DNA of 64,000 bases, taken from positions 1,740,419-1,804,418 of the forward strand of contig NZ_CP043653.1 in the NCBI RefSeq assembly GCF_014217685.1, given 5' to 3'. Made by a program: the position numbers and the translations under genes. Below the pieces are notes generated by a model. The model was not told the origin of the DNA. It worked only from the letters and a program-made list of their open reading frames with translations, and searched no databases. The DNA is from Glaciihabitans sp. INWT7. Its GTDB lineage: Bacteria; Actinomycetota; Actinomycetes; Actinomycetales; Microbacteriaceae. Positions 1 through 10,069 of the stretch are shown one piece after another (within the stretch, counting starts at the first letter, position 1; the number at the start of each line of letters is the position of its first letter).

Positions 1-2
1 CC

Positions 3-1694
3 GACTATCGCACCGTCGACCGCAACACTCCCGGTGTCGCCCTTCCCGAGGTCTTCCTCGGCATCATCCCCGGATGGGGAGGCGCCTGGCTGCTACCGAA
101 CCTCATCGGCATCGAGAACGCCCTCAAGGTGGTCATCGAGAACCCGCTGAAGAACAACAGGATGCTCAAGGGTCAAGAGGTCTTCGACCTCGGTATCGCG
201 GATGCCATCTTCGACTCTGTGTCGTTCCTCGAGCACTCCATAGCGTGGGCCGACGGCGTAATCTCCGGAACCACGACCGTGAAGCGCGCGAACGCCCCCG
301 GCAAGATCGAACGCGCGGTGAAGTGGGACATCGCCATCGGTGTCGCCACCAAGATGCTTGAGAACCGCATCGGCCGGGTCGCGAAGTCGCCGTACAAGGC
401 TCTCGAACTGCTCAAGGCCGCGAAGAACACCGACCGTGCCACCGGTTTCGCCGCGGAGGACGAGGCCCTCGCCGAACTCATCTCCGGCGACCAGTTCAAG
501 GCGAGCATCTACGCATTCAACCTGGTGCAGAAGCGAACCAAGCGTCCCGCGGGAGCGCCGGATAAGGCGCTGGCGAAGCCGGTCACCCAGGTCGGTGTGA
601 TCGGCGCCGGTCTCATGGCCAGCCAGTTCGCACTGCTCTTCGTGCGCCGCCTCAAGGTGCCCGTGGTGATCACCGACCTCGACCAGGCACGGGTCGACAA
701 GGGTGTGGCCTACATCCATGACGAGATCGACGCCCTTCTCGGCAAGAAGCGCATCTCTCCGGATGAAGCGAATCGCCTCAAAGCGCTCGTCACCGGTACC
801 ACCGACAAGGCCGACTTCGCCGCCTGCGACTGGGTGATCGAGGCCGTTTTCGAGGAGCTCGGAGTCAAGCAGGCCGTCTTCGCCGATGTGGAGCAGTACA
901 TCTCCGAGACGGCCGTGCTCGCCACCAACACCTCCTCGCTCTCGGTCGAGCAGATCGGCGCCGACCTGAAGCATCCGGAACGCCTCGTGGGCTTCCACTT
1001 CTTCAACCCGGTGGCCGTGATGCCCCTCGTGGAGGTTGTCAAGACCCCGCAGACGGATGATGCGACGCTGTCGACCGCGATGGTGACCGCCGCAAAGCTC
1101 TTCAAGAACGCGGTGATCACCACGGACACTCCCGGCTTCGTGGTCAACCGCATTCTCGCGAAGGTGCTCGGCGAGGCGATGCACGCGGTCGATACCGGCA
1201 CTCCTTTCGAGGTCGTCGAGGAGTCGACCAAGCCGTTCGGCCTTCCGATGACCCCGTTCGAGTTGCTGGAGTTGGTCGGACTCAAGGTCGGCGCGCACGT
1301 GCTCGACACCCACCATGCGGCGTTCCCCGAGCGGTTCTTCGAGAGCGAGAATCTGCACAAACTCGCCGAACTCGGTCACATCTTCGAACGCGATTCCAAG
1401 GGGAAGGTGACCGGAATCAATAAGAAGGCGCGCGCCATCGTCGCCGGGGGCACGACTCCGATGACGGCCGAGGAACTCCGCACCCGCCTCGAGGACGGTC
1501 TGGCGGACGAGGTACACCGCATGCTCGAGAGCAACGTCGTCGAGGCTGCGGAGGACATCGACCTCTGCCTCATCCTCGGGGCCGGCTATCCGTTCCAGAT
1601 GGGCGGGGTGACTCCGTACCTCGACCGGGTCGGTGCCTCGGAGCGGGTCTTCAACGACACATTCCATCACCCGGTGCTGCGCGGAGTCTCGTAG
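3..1694 (+). CDS. fadB: Fatty-acid oxidation complex alpha subunit (enoyl-CoA hydratase / 3-hydroxyacyl-CoA dehydrogenase), 5' end missing
   Basis: Open from the window edge in frame 3; 563 residues are visible and the true start lies upstream. It begins inside the crotonase domain (ALPEVFLGIIPGWGGAWLLP, the oxyanion-hole/active-site loop region). The NAD-binding fold of 3-hydroxyacyl-CoA dehydrogenase follows, with VGVIGAGLMASQFALLF near base 594. NTSSLSVEQIG and HFFNPVAVMPLVEVV carry the catalytic His and the Asn-Pro signature. A C-terminal helical HAD domain ends in NDTFHHPVLRGVS. It should catalyse hydration and then oxidation of enoyl-CoA in cytosolic beta-oxidation. A thiolase partner is often adjacent and would be outside the window. 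It is followed by a strong hairpin that separates it from the convergent aldo/keto reductase. Confidence 0.93.
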   Translation, partial: DYRTVDRNTPGVALPEVFLGIIPGWGGAWLLPNLIGIENALKVVIENPLKNNRMLKGQEVFDLGIADAIFDSVSFLEHSIAWADGVISGTTTVKRANAPGKIERAVKWDIAIGVATKMLENRIGRVAKSPYKALELLKAAKNTDRATGFAAEDEALAELISGDQFKASIYAFNLVQKRTKRPAGAPDKALAKPVTQVGVIGAGLMASQFALLFVRRLKVPVVITDLDQARVDKGVAYIHDEIDALLGKKRISPDEANRLKALVTGTTDKADFAACDWVIEAVFEELGVKQAVFADVEQYISETAVLATNTSSLSVEQIGADLKHPERLVGFHFFNPVAVMPLVEVVKTPQTDDATLSTAMVTAAKLFKNAVITTDTPGFVVNRILAKVLGEAMHAVDTGTPFEVVEESTKPFGLPMTPFELLELVGLKVGAHVLDTHHAAFPERFFESENLHKLAELGHIFERDSKGKVTGINKKARAIVAGGTTPMTAEELRTRLEDGLADEVHRMLESNVVEAAEDIDLCLILGAGYPFQMGGVTPYLDRVGASERVFNDTFHHPVLRGVS

Positions 1695-1733
1695 CGCCGG
1701 CTCTCCGGTTCGAGATCCCTGCCACTCTCGGAT

Positions 1734-1765
1734 GGGACCGGCGTGATCACAATCACGCCGGTCCC
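1734..1765. terminator. Bidirectional terminator hairpin between fadB and the aldo/keto reductase
   Basis: A perfect 14-bp inverted repeat (GGGACCGGCGTGAT at 1734-1747, its complement at 1752-1765) encloses a 4-nt CACA loop. It sits between two convergent genes, 40 bp after the fadB stop and 38 bp after the reductase stop on the other strand. There is no long T-run on either side, as is common for actinobacterial terminators. Confidence 0.75.
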
Positions 1766-1802
1766 TCCCGACGAAGCCCAGGCCTCCCGGCGGGGTCGGC
1801 CG

Positions 1803-2776
<974 letters not shown>

Positions 2777-2780
<4 letters not shown>

Positions 2781-3160
2781 TCCGTGGGGGTCCTTCCCTG
2801 GTAGGTCGCGATCTTGAAGTCGATCGCGGCCAGGCTTTCGGTCATCACGGCGAGTTGCGCCATGACGGAGATCCGGTGCAGGAGCAACAGCTCGAGCCGG
2901 TCGGGAACTGTCGACTCGCCCTCGCGGGCCAGATCGACGTATTGGCGCAGCCGGGCGATCGGTAGACCCGTCGAACGGAGCTTGGTGAGGAATTCCACCC
3001 AGCGCACGTCCGCGTCGTTGTATCGCCGGTGCGTGGATGACGCGCGAACGATCGGCCTGAGCATCAGTCCGGCCCGCTCGTAGTAGCGCAGTGCATGCGC
3101 CGACAACCCGGTGAGTTCGGCGACCTGGGAGATCGAGTAGCTGGGGGCGGTCAACGTCAT
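2777..3160 (-). CDS. MerR-family transcriptional regulator
   Basis: 127 residues. An N-terminal winged helix-turn-helix typical of MerR proteins (YSISQVAELTGLSAHALRYYERAGL, then HRRYNDADVRWVEFLTKLRSTG) is followed by a dimerisation coiled coil (LELLLLHRISVMAQLAVMTESLAAIDFKI). There is no cysteine in the effector part, so metal sensing by thiols is unlikely. It fits the group that controls linked aldo/keto reductases, perhaps in response to aldehydes or drugs. It is the first gene of the two-gene operon and sits under a promoter with the hallmark MerR 19-bp spacer, so it is probably autoregulated. The predicted transcription start falls on or next to its ATG. Confidence 0.92.
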
Positions 3161-3166
3161 AGAGCA

Positions 3167-3197
3167 AGGCTAGAACTTAGAGCGCACTCTCAGTCAA
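3167..3197 (-). promoter_or_regulatory. MerR-type promoter/operator with 19-bp spacer, leaderless
   Basis: On the minus strand a -35 TTGACT (3197-3192) and a -10 TAGCCT (3172-3167) are separated by exactly 19 nt. The spacer holds the dyad AGAG-TGCG-CTCT. An over-long 19-bp spacer carrying a dyad is the signature of promoters that MerR proteins activate by DNA distortion. The -10 ends 6 nt before the ATG at 3160, which predicts a leaderless mRNA. Confidence 0.75.
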
Positions 3198-3216
3198 ACC
3201 CGTGCCGGGGAGAGGG

Positions 3217-5163
3217 TCAGGAGCGATCTGAGCCGAGAGATCGTTCTTCGTGGGCATCGTCGGCGAGCGGACGAGCGACCGGGATCTTGCTGCCGAGAAC
3301 CTGTTCGACTACGTCGCGGGCGATCTGCTGCGGAGTCAGGCCGGCCTCTTCGAGGATCTCTGCTCGTGACCCGTGCTGGAGGAATTCGTCGGGGAGCCCG
3401 AGTTCGGTGAGAGCGGTGTCGACGCCGGCCGCCCGCAGCTCCTGCCGGATGCGAGTGCCGATTCCTCCGACCCGGATGCCGTCCTCGATGGTCACGACGA
3501 GTCGATGCTCCGCAGCAAGGGAGATCACGCTCTTCGGCACGGGTACCACCCAGCGTGGATCGATGACTGTCGCGCCGATCCCCTGGTCCGCCAGCCTCTC
3601 GGCCACGGCGAGTCCGATCTCCGCCATCGGGCCCACCGTGACGATCAGCACGTCTTTTCGCGACGCCTCACTCAGCACGTCGACGCCGTCGGGCTGGCGT
3701 CGCACCGCGGCGATCTCGTTGCCGACGCTGCCCTTGGAGAACCGCACGACAGTCGGAGCATCGGTCACGGCGACAGCCTCGCCGAGTTCCTCGCGCAGCC
3801 TGGTCGCGTCACGCGGCGCACTCAGGCGGATGTGAGGCACGACCTGCAGGATCGCCAGGTCCCAGATGCCGTGATGACTCGGCCCGTCCGGTCCGGTGAC
3901 CCCGGCTCGATCGAGCACAAAGGTGACGCCGGCCTTGTGCAGCGCGACATCCATCAGAACCTGGTCGAATGCCCGGTTGATGAACGTGGCATACAACGCG
4001 ACCACGGGATGCAAGCCTCCGAAGGCGAGCCCCGCGGCCGAGGTGACCGCGTGCTGCTCGGCGATTCCCACGTCGAAGACGCGGTGCGGATACTTGGCGG
4101 CAAAGGGCTGGAGGCCGGTGGGTCGCAACATCGCTGCCGTGATCCCGACGATGGCCGGGTTTCTGTCGGCAAGCACCACGAGCTCCTCGGCGAAGACCGA
4201 GGTCCAGGACTGCTTGTCGGAGGCTCCGATCGGCTCGCCGGTCTCCGGATCGATGTGGCCGACGGCATGGAACTGGTCTGCGGCATCGAGCACGGCCGGT
4301 TCGAAACCCTTGCCCTTCTGCGTGATCGCGTGCACGATCACGGGGGCACCGTAGTTCTTGGCCTGGGTGAGGGCTTCCTCCATGGCCCGGAGGTCATGGC
4401 CGTGGATCGGTCCGATGTATTTGATGTCGAGGTTCGAGTAGAGCGCTTCGTTGTTCGAGAAGCGGCTCAGGAAGCCGTGGGTGCCCCCGCGGATGCCCCG
4501 GTACAGGGCTCGACCCGGGCCGCCGAAGAGGTCGAAGAAGCGTCGACTGGAGGCATAGAGACTGCGGTACGAGCGACGGGTGCGCACGTCATTGAGGAAG
4601 CGCGCCATCCCCCCGATGGTCGGAGCATAGGAGCGCCCGTTGTCATTGACGACGATCACGAGGTTGCGGGAATTGTCGTCGCTGATGTTGTTGAGGGCTT
4701 CCCAGGTCATGCCACCGGTCAGCGCGCCGTCGCCGACGATCGCGACGACATGACGATCCTTCTGGCCGGTCATCTGGAACGCACGCGAGATGCCATCCGC
4801 CCAGCTCAGGGAACTGGAAGCGTGCGACGACTCCACGATGTCGTGAACGGATTCGGACCGCTGCGGATACCCGGCCAATCCTCCGCGCTCGCGCAGGCGG
4901 CTGAAATCCTGCCGCCCGGTGAGGAGTTTGTGCACATAGGACTGGTGCCCGGTGTCGAAGACGATCGCATCGTTCGGCGAGTCGAAGACCCGATGAACTG
5001 CCATCGTCAGTTCGACGACACCGAGGTTGGGGCCGAGGTGACCGCCGGTCTTCGAGACCTCCCTGACCAGGAACTCCCGGATCTCGGCGGCAAGGACGAC
5101 GAGTTGCTCTTGCGAGAGTCGGTCCAGGTCTCGGGGTCCGTGGATACTCTGCAGAAGGCTCAC
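3217..5163 (-). CDS. dxs: 1-deoxy-D-xylulose-5-phosphate synthase
   Basis: 648 residues, full family length. Thiamine-diphosphate binding is shown by VAIVGDGALTGGMTWEALN (GDG...N motif). The pyrimidine domain has MLRPTGLQPFAAKYPHRVFDVGIAEQHAV with the conserved catalytic Glu, and a transketolase C-terminal domain follows. It condenses pyruvate and glyceraldehyde-3-phosphate to make DXP, the first step of the MEP isoprenoid pathway. It starts with GTG at 5163, only 9 nt after the aconitase stop, so it is probably co-transcribed with acn. DXS needs no Fe-S cluster, but the later MEP enzymes IspG and IspH do, which may explain the pairing. Confidence 0.97.
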   Translation of the reverse strand: MSLLQSIHGPRDLDRLSQEQLVVLAAEIREFLVREVSKTGGHLGPNLGVVELTMAVHRVFDSPNDAIVFDTGHQSYVHKLLTGRQDFSRLRERGGLAGYPQRSESVHDIVESSHASSSLSWADGISRAFQMTGQKDRHVVAIVGDGALTGGMTWEALNNISDDNSRNLVIVVNDNGRSYAPTIGGMARFLNDVRTRRSYRSLYASSRRFFDLFGGPGRALYRGIRGGTHGFLSRFSNNEALYSNLDIKYIGPIHGHDLRAMEEALTQAKNYGAPVIVHAITQKGKGFEPAVLDAADQFHAVGHIDPETGEPIGASDKQSWTSVFAEELVVLADRNPAIVGITAAMLRPTGLQPFAAKYPHRVFDVGIAEQHAVTSAAGLAFGGLHPVVALYATFINRAFDQVLMDVALHKAGVTFVLDRAGVTGPDGPSHHGIWDLAILQVVPHIRLSAPRDATRLREELGEAVAVTDAPTVVRFSKGSVGNEIAAVRRQPDGVDVLSEASRKDVLIVTVGPMAEIGLAVAERLADQGIGATVIDPRWVVPVPKSVISLAAEHRLVVTIEDGIRVGGIGTRIRQELRAAGVDTALTELGLPDEFLQHGSRAEILEEAGLTPQQIARDVVEQVLGSKIPVARPLADDAHEERSLGSDRS

Positions 5164-5172
5164 GACTTCAGC

Positions 5173-7983
5173 CTAAACCAGCGACCTCAGAACGAACTGG
5201 AGGATGCCACCGTTGCGGTAGTAGTCGGCCTCACCGGGGGTGTCGATGCGAACCACCGCGTCGAACTCGACGGTCCGCTTGCCCGGCTCGGAATGCTCGG
5301 TCGGTGCAGCGGTCACGTGAACCGTCTTCGGCGTGGTGCCCTCGTTCAGCTCCTCGAGCCCCGAGATGCTGACCACCTCGGTGCCGTCGAGCCCGAGGCT
5401 CGCCCAGCTCTCACCGGCGGGGAACTGCAGCGGCACGACTCCCATGCCGATCAGGTTGGACCGGTGGATGCGCTCGAAGCTCTCCACGATGACCGCCTTG
5501 ACGCCGAGAAGGCTCGTGCCCTTCGCCGCCCAGTCGCGCGACGAGCCGGAGCCGTACTCCTTGCCGCCGAAGATGACGAGCGGGGTTCCGGCGGACTGGT
5601 AGTTCTGGCTCGCGTCGTAGATGAACGCCTGCGGGGCATCCGCCTGGGTGAAGTCGCGGGTGAATCCGCCCTCGACGTTGTCAAGGAGCTGGTTGCGCAG
5701 GCGGATGTTCGCGAAGGTACCGCGGATCATCACCTCGTGGTTGCCGCGACGCGAACCGTAGGAATTGAAGTCCTTGCGGTCGACGCCGTGGTCGGCGAGG
5801 TACTGCCCCGCCGGGCTGTCGGCCTTGATGTTGCCTGCGGGGCTGATGTGGTCCGTCGTGACCGAGTCACCGAGCTTCGCGAGCACACGGGCACCGGTGA
5901 TGTCGCTCACCGGGGTGGTCTCAAGCGTCATGCCATCGAAGTAGGGGGGCTTGCGGACATAGGTGGACTCGCTGTCCCATTCGAACACCTCGCTGTCCGG
6001 CGTCGGGAGCGAGCGCCAGCGCTCGTCGCCGTCGAAGACCTCGCCGTATTCCTTCGTGAACATAGCGGTGTCGATGGACGAGTCGATGGTGGACTGCACC
6101 TCTGCGGCATCTGGCCAGATGTCCTTGAGGTAGACCTCCGCGCCATCGCTTCCGGTGCCGAGCGAGTCGGTCTCGAAGTCGAAGTTCATGGACCCGGCCA
6201 GCGCGTAGGCGATCACGAGCGGCGGGCTTGCGAGGTAGTTCATCTTCACGTCGGGGCTGATGCGACCCTCGAAGTTGCGGTTGCCCGAAAGCACCGCCGT
6301 GACCGCGAGATCGTTCTTGTTGATCGCGTCCGTGACCTCTTCGATCAGGGGACCGGTGTTGCCGATGCAGACGGTGCAGCCGTAGCCGACCGTGTAGAAG
6401 CCGAGGGCTTCGAGGTCGTCGGTCAGCCCGGCCTTCGCGTAGTAGTCCGTGACGACCTTGGAGCCGGGCGCGAGAGTCGTCTTGACCCACGGCTTGGAGG
6501 TGAGCCCCTTGCGCACGGCGTTGCGGGCCAGGAGGCCGGCCGCGAGCATGACCGAGGGGTTCGAGGTGTTGGTGCAGGAGGTGATCGCGGCGACGGCCAC
6601 GGCACCGTGGTCGAGCGTGTAGTCGAGGCCGGACTTGGTGTGCACGTCCGTGGGGCGGGACACCGTCGACGGCGCGTGGCTGACGTGCGTGTGGCGATGC
6701 GTGTTGAGGTGATCCCCGGGCTGGTTGCTCGGCGGATCGGAGGCCGGGAAGGACTCCGAGATCTCCAGGTCGACCAGATCCTGGTCTACCTCGGCGTAGC
6801 TCGTGAGGTCCTTGGCGAACTGGGTCTTGGCGGAGGAGAGGATGACCCGGTCCTGGGGCCGTTTCGGCCCGGCGATCGAGGGCACCACCGTCGTGAGGTC
6901 GAGCTCGAGGTACTCGCTGAAGGTGGGCTCGGAGTCCGCGTCGTGCCAGAGCGTCTGCAGCTTGGCATAGGCCTCGACCAGGGCGACCTGCTCCTCACTG
7001 CGACCGGTGAGGCGAAGGTAATCGAGAGTGACGTCATCGATCGGGAACATGGCGGCGGTCGAACCGAATTCCGGGCTCATGTTGCCGATGGTGGCGCGGT
7101 TCGCCAGCGGCACGGCGGCGACTCCGGCACCGTAGAACTCCACGAATTTGCCGACGACACCGTGCTTGCGCAGCTGTTCGGTGATGGTGAGCACGACATC
7201 CGTCGCCGTCACGCCGGTGGGGATGACGCCGGTGAGCTTGAAGCCCACGACCTTGGGGATGAGCATCGAGACGGGCTGGCCGAGCATGGCGGCCTCGGCT
7301 TCGATGCCGCCGACTCCCCAGCCGAGCACCCCGAGCCCGTTGACCATCGTGGTGTGCGAGTCGGTGCCGACGCAGGTGTCGGGATAGGCCTGCAGCACCC
7401 CGTCGACGGTACGGGTCATCGTCACTCTGGCGAGGTACTCGATGTTGACCTGGTGCACGATTCCGGTTCCCGGCGGCACGACCTTGAAGTCGTCGAACGC
7501 GGTCTGTCCCCAGCGCAGGAACTGGTAGCGCTCCCCGTTTCGCTCGTATTCGATCTCGACGTTGCGCTCGAGCGCATTCTCCGAACCGAACAGGTCGGCG
7601 ATCACGGAGTGGTCGATCACGAGCTCGGCGGGGGCGAGGGGGTTGATCTTCTTCGGGTCTCCCCCGAGGGCGGAGACCGCCTCGCGCATGGTGGCGAGGT
7701 CGACGATGCAGGGCACCCCGGTGAAGTCCTGCATGATCACCCGGGCTGGCGTGAACTGGATCTCGGTGTCTGGGTCGGCCGTCGGCACCCAGGACCCGAG
7801 GGCCTCGATCTGCGACTTCGTCACGTTCGCGCCGTCTTCGGTGCGCAGAAGGTTCTCGAGCAGAACTTTGAGGCTGTAGGGCAGCTTCTCGTACCCGGGC
7901 ACCCGATCGACCCGGAAGATCTCGTAGTCGGTAGAACCGACCGTCAGGGTGTCCTTCGAACCGAAGCTGTTGACCTGCGACAT
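5173..7983 (-). CDS. acnA: Aconitate hydratase A
   Basis: 936 residues. The AcnA/IRP-type order is clear: [20 protein letters not shown] at the N-terminus, [22 protein letters not shown], and Fe-S ligands in [17 protein letters not shown] and [14 protein letters not shown]. The swivel domain has [21 protein letters not shown] and [17 protein letters not shown]. It isomerises citrate to isocitrate in the TCA cycle through a [4Fe-4S] cluster. The ATG at 7983 is preferred over the open upstream extension because AGGGAG lies 7 nt before it and the protein then starts at the family N-terminus. A perfect long palindrome and a DtxR/IdeR-like box lie upstream. Confidence 0.97.
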   Translation of the reverse strand: MSQVNSFGSKDTLTVGSTDYEIFRVDRVPGYEKLPYSLKVLLENLLRTEDGANVTKSQIEALGSWVPTADPDTEIQFTPARVIMQDFTGVPCIVDLATMREAVSALGGDPKKINPLAPAELVIDHSVIADLFGSENALERNVEIEYERNGERYQFLRWGQTAFDDFKVVPPGTGIVHQVNIEYLARVTMTRTVDGVLQAYPDTCVGTDSHTTMVNGLGVLGWGVGGIEAEAAMLGQPVSMLIPKVVGFKLTGVIPTGVTATDVVLTITEQLRKHGVVGKFVEFYGAGVAAVPLANRATIGNMSPEFGSTAAMFPIDDVTLDYLRLTGRSEEQVALVEAYAKLQTLWHDADSEPTFSEYLELDLTTVVPSIAGPKRPQDRVILSSAKTQFAKDLTSYAEVDQDLVDLEISESFPASDPPSNQPGDHLNTHRHTHVSHAPSTVSRPTDVHTKSGLDYTLDHGAVAVAAITSCTNTSNPSVMLAAGLLARNAVRKGLTSKPWVKTTLAPGSKVVTDYYAKAGLTDDLEALGFYTVGYGCTVCIGNTGPLIEEVTDAINKNDLAVTAVLSGNRNFEGRISPDVKMNYLASPPLVIAYALAGSMNFDFETDSLGTGSDGAEVYLKDIWPDAAEVQSTIDSSIDTAMFTKEYGEVFDGDERWRSLPTPDSEVFEWDSESTYVRKPPYFDGMTLETTPVSDITGARVLAKLGDSVTTDHISPAGNIKADSPAGQYLADHGVDRKDFNSYGSRRGNHEVMIRGTFANIRLRNQLLDNVEGGFTRDFTQADAPQAFIYDASQNYQSAGTPLVIFGGKEYGSGSSRDWAAKGTSLLGVKAVIVESFERIHRSNLIGMGVVPLQFPAGESWASLGLDGTEVVSISGLEELNEGTTPKTVHVTAAPTEHSEPGKRTVEFDAVVRIDTPGEADYYRNGGILQFVLRSLV

Positions 7984-8072
7984 TGCGCGACTCCCTTGCT
8001 GAGCTGTAAGAGGTGTGATCTCTTGACGAGACATCCGCTGTCATCCTGAACCTCGACCGGCGACCATGCCAG

Positions 8073-8091
8073 CAAGGTAAGCCTAAGTCTC
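8073..8091. promoter_or_regulatory. Candidate DtxR/IdeR iron box upstream of acnA
   Basis: AAGGTAAGCCTAA (8074-8086) matches 13 consecutive positions of the DtxR/IdeR consensus TWAGGTWAGSCTWACCTWA. The last third of the 19-mer is poor, giving 14 of 19 overall. It lies 90 bp upstream of the aconitase ATG, a sensible place for iron control of an Fe-S enzyme. Confidence 0.5.
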
Positions 8092-8108
8092 CCCCGGCTC
8101 GGACGGCA

Positions 8109-8140
8109 GCTAAAGTATCTTGACGTCAAGATACTTTAGC
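8109..8140. promoter_or_regulatory. Perfect 32-bp palindrome upstream of acnA (MarR-type operator candidate)
   Basis: The half-site GCTAAAGTATCTTGAC is followed directly by its exact reverse complement, giving 32 bp with no mismatch and no spacer. The core halves ATCTTGA/TCAAGAT resemble operators of MarR-family regulators. TamR of Streptomyces, a MarR protein, is reported to control aconitase. The site ends 7 bp from the stop of the DUF3159 gene and lies about 126 bp upstream of acnA. It could also act as a hairpin in RNA, but there is no T-run. Confidence 0.65.
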
Positions 8141-8147
8141 ACGATGA

Positions 8148-8855
8148 TCAGTCGCTACTCGGTCGGGCCGGGCTCGTGTAGACAGCGCGCACGAGAAGCC
8201 ACGTCACCCACAGCATCCCCGCATACAGAGGGATGCCGAGGAGCAGTTTCACGCCCGCGAGCCACTCCGCCTCTTTGGCGAGGTACAGCGGCACCTCTAC
8301 GGCGAGCCGGAGCGCGAAGAGTCCTGCCCACAGCCACGTCGTGAGGTAGAGCACCCTGCGCTTCGCCTTCTGCTTGCGCCACTGGGTGGTCTCGTTGGTG
8401 AGGAACCCGACGATGACGCCGATGAGGGGCCACCGCACGAGGATGCTGAGCAGAAGCACACTCAGACTCGCGATGTTGATGATGATGCCCGGGATGAAGT
8501 TCGCCTCGGCGCGACCCGAGATCAGGGCGAGAACCGCCGAGATGGCGATGCCGGCGATGCCGGCGAAGGCCTGCGTGATCGGAGTACGGGTGGCAAGCCT
8601 GACCACCACGAACAGCACGGCGAGCCCCACCGGGACCAACACCGACAGTGCAACGTTCTTCGTTGCGGCGTAGAGCACGAGGAAAGCCAGTCCGGGAAGG
8701 ATCGACTCGACGAGGCCACGCACCCCGCCCACCGCCTTCAGCAGCGATCCTGCTGTCGGCACTTCGCCCGGGGCGACCTGTCCGAGACCGGTCTTGCGCA
8801 TCGCGTCCGCGAACGCCTCACGAAACCCCGGTTCCGGCGATTTTTCGTCGGCCAC
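8148..8855 (-). CDS. DUF3159 membrane protein
   Basis: 235 residues from the GTG at 8855 (VADEKSPEPGFREAFADAMR). The match is to the actinobacterial DUF3159 family: a short polar N-terminus, then about six hydrophobic segments (for example LPGLAFLVLYAATKNVALSVLVP, FIPGIIINIASLSVLLLSILV, LLLGIPLYAGMLWVTWLLV). The function is unknown; the protein is inner-membrane. It starts 4 nt after the stop of the DUF3710 gene, so it is the third gene of a dut–DUF3710–DUF3159 operon conserved in actinobacteria. The reading frame is open upstream to 8972, but that part is antisense-like and overlaps DUF3710. Confidence 0.85.
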   Translation of the reverse strand: MADEKSPEPGFREAFADAMRKTGLGQVAPGEVPTAGSLLKAVGGVRGLVESILPGLAFLVLYAATKNVALSVLVPVGLAVLFVVVRLATRTPITQAFAGIAGIAISAVLALISGRAEANFIPGIIINIASLSVLLLSILVRWPLIGVIVGFLTNETTQWRKQKAKRRVLYLTTWLWAGLFALRLAVEVPLYLAKEAEWLAGVKLLLGIPLYAGMLWVTWLLVRAVYTSPARPSSD

Positions 8856-8859
8856 CCGG

Positions 8860-9525
8860 CTAGGCGCCCGGTGTCGACGGCATGTCGTCCGCCGCCGCAG
8901 CGGTCTTCGGCATATGGAGAGGGATGAGGTCGCGCGGCGGCATCGGCGTCTTGCCGCGCACGACGACGACACTGCGGAATAGCTCCTCGATCTTCGAGGC
9001 GGCCTCCTGGTCGACCGCGCCGTCGCCGGCGATCACACCCCGCAGGAACCAGCGAGGCCCGTCGACTCCGATGAATCGCGCCAGTCGGGTGGAATCGGGC
9101 TGTCCCGGGGTCGTTGCCGGAATTTCGGCGAGCAGCTCCGGACCGAAGGGACCGACAGAGAGTCGGGTCGTTCCACCCTGCTTCGCGATCTGTTCGGCGA
9201 TCTGCTCGCGGATCTCATGCCAGAGACCGGATGTGCGGGGAGCCGCGAAAGGCTGCACCTGAAGGGTGGACCCGGCGTAGTCGAGGCCGACTGCGACGAC
9301 CCGCTGACTGCCCTCCTCCACCTCGAGGCGCAGCTGAAGACCCTCCCGCGGAAGGATCTTCACTCCACCGAGATCGACGTAGGGGCGCACCGGGTTCGCC
9401 TCAGATTCGTCGAGCGGTCCCTCGGTCTCCCGATCGGCAGGGGCGGACTTCAGCTGCTCGTCCGGGGCACTGGCCTCGGTGGCGTCGCTCGGCTGGATCT
9501 CGCCGGAGGTGTTGGTGTCGCTCAC
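8860..9525 (-). CDS. DUF3710 domain-containing protein
   Basis: 221 residues. After an acidic, low-complexity N-terminus (about 1-45) comes the DUF3710 core: YVDLGGVKILPREGLQLRLE, a variable stretch, then WHEIREQIAEQIAKQGG and FIGVDGPRWFLRGVIAGDGA. It is soluble with no signal peptide, and its biochemical role is unknown. Its ATG overlaps the dut stop by 4 bp (9522-9525), and the DUF3159 gene follows after 4 nt. This translationally coupled order is common in actinobacteria, but it does not by itself reveal the role. Confidence 0.88.
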   Translation of the reverse strand: MSDTNTSGEIQPSDATEASAPDEQLKSAPADRETEGPLDESEANPVRPYVDLGGVKILPREGLQLRLEVEEGSQRVVAVGLDYAGSTLQVQPFAAPRTSGLWHEIREQIAEQIAKQGGTTRLSVGPFGPELLAEIPATTPGQPDSTRLARFIGVDGPRWFLRGVIAGDGAVDQEAASKIEELFRSVVVVRGKTPMPPRDLIPLHMPKTAAAADDMPSTPGA

Positions 9526-10004
9526 AGGAGCTCTCCTTGTTGGTCGTGATGGGGTGTATCGCTGTCAAGCGTCGCATAGCCGGTCGATCCGAATCCGGAT
9601 TCCCCGCGATGACTGCCCGGGAGCGTCGAGACGGGGATGAACCTCGCCCGGCTCACCGGCATGATCACCAACTGGGCGATCCGGTCTCCGACCGCGACAG
9701 AGTACGGCACCGAGCTGTCGGTATTCAGCAGGGTGACGCTGATCTCCCCGCGGTAGCCGGCATCCACGGTGCCCGGACTGTTGACGATGGTGATGCCGTG
9801 CCGCGACGCGAGCCCGCTGCGCGGCACCACGAAGGCCACAAAACCGTCGGGCAGGGCGATCGAGACGCCGGTTGCGACTGTTGCACGCTGGCCCGGGTCG
9901 AGCTGCACCGCTTCCGCTGCCGTGAGGTCGGCACCAGCGTCACCGGGATGCGAGTAGCTTGGCATCCGGTCGGCGACGATCAGTACTTCAACGCTTTGAG
10001 CCAC
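9522..10004 (-). CDS. dut: dUTP diphosphatase (dUTPase)
   Basis: 160 residues from the GTG at 10004 (VAQSVEVLIVADRMPSYSHP). All five trimeric-dUTPase motifs are present in order: AGADLTAA, PRSGLA, GTVDAGYRGE (with the catalytic Asp), RIAQLVI and RGESGFGSTG. It hydrolyses dUTP to dUMP and pyrophosphate, keeping uracil out of DNA and feeding thymidylate synthesis. The open frame extends 15 codons upstream, but nothing there resembles the family. It is the first gene of the operon with DUF3710 and DUF3159 and diverges from the DUF3093 gene. Confidence 0.96.
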   Translation of the reverse strand: MAQSVEVLIVADRMPSYSHPGDAGADLTAAEAVQLDPGQRATVATGVSIALPDGFVAFVVPRSGLASRHGITIVNSPGTVDAGYRGEISVTLLNTDSSVPYSVAVGDRIAQLVIMPVSRARFIPVSTLPGSHRGESGFGSTGYATLDSDTPHHDQQGELL

Positions 10005-10069
10005 GTCACGAGGGTAGTGCAGAACGCGCAGGGGGTTGGAGCACGGCAAAGTCTGATCGAATAGGGACT

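Noticed and set aside
3373-8049. 1558-codon open frame on the plus strand across dxs and acnA
   Set aside because: It is antisense to two clear genes with full family motifs, has shadow-type composition (Asp, Arg, Gly, Val, His) and no recognisable domain. High-GC codon bias on the other strand keeps this frame open.
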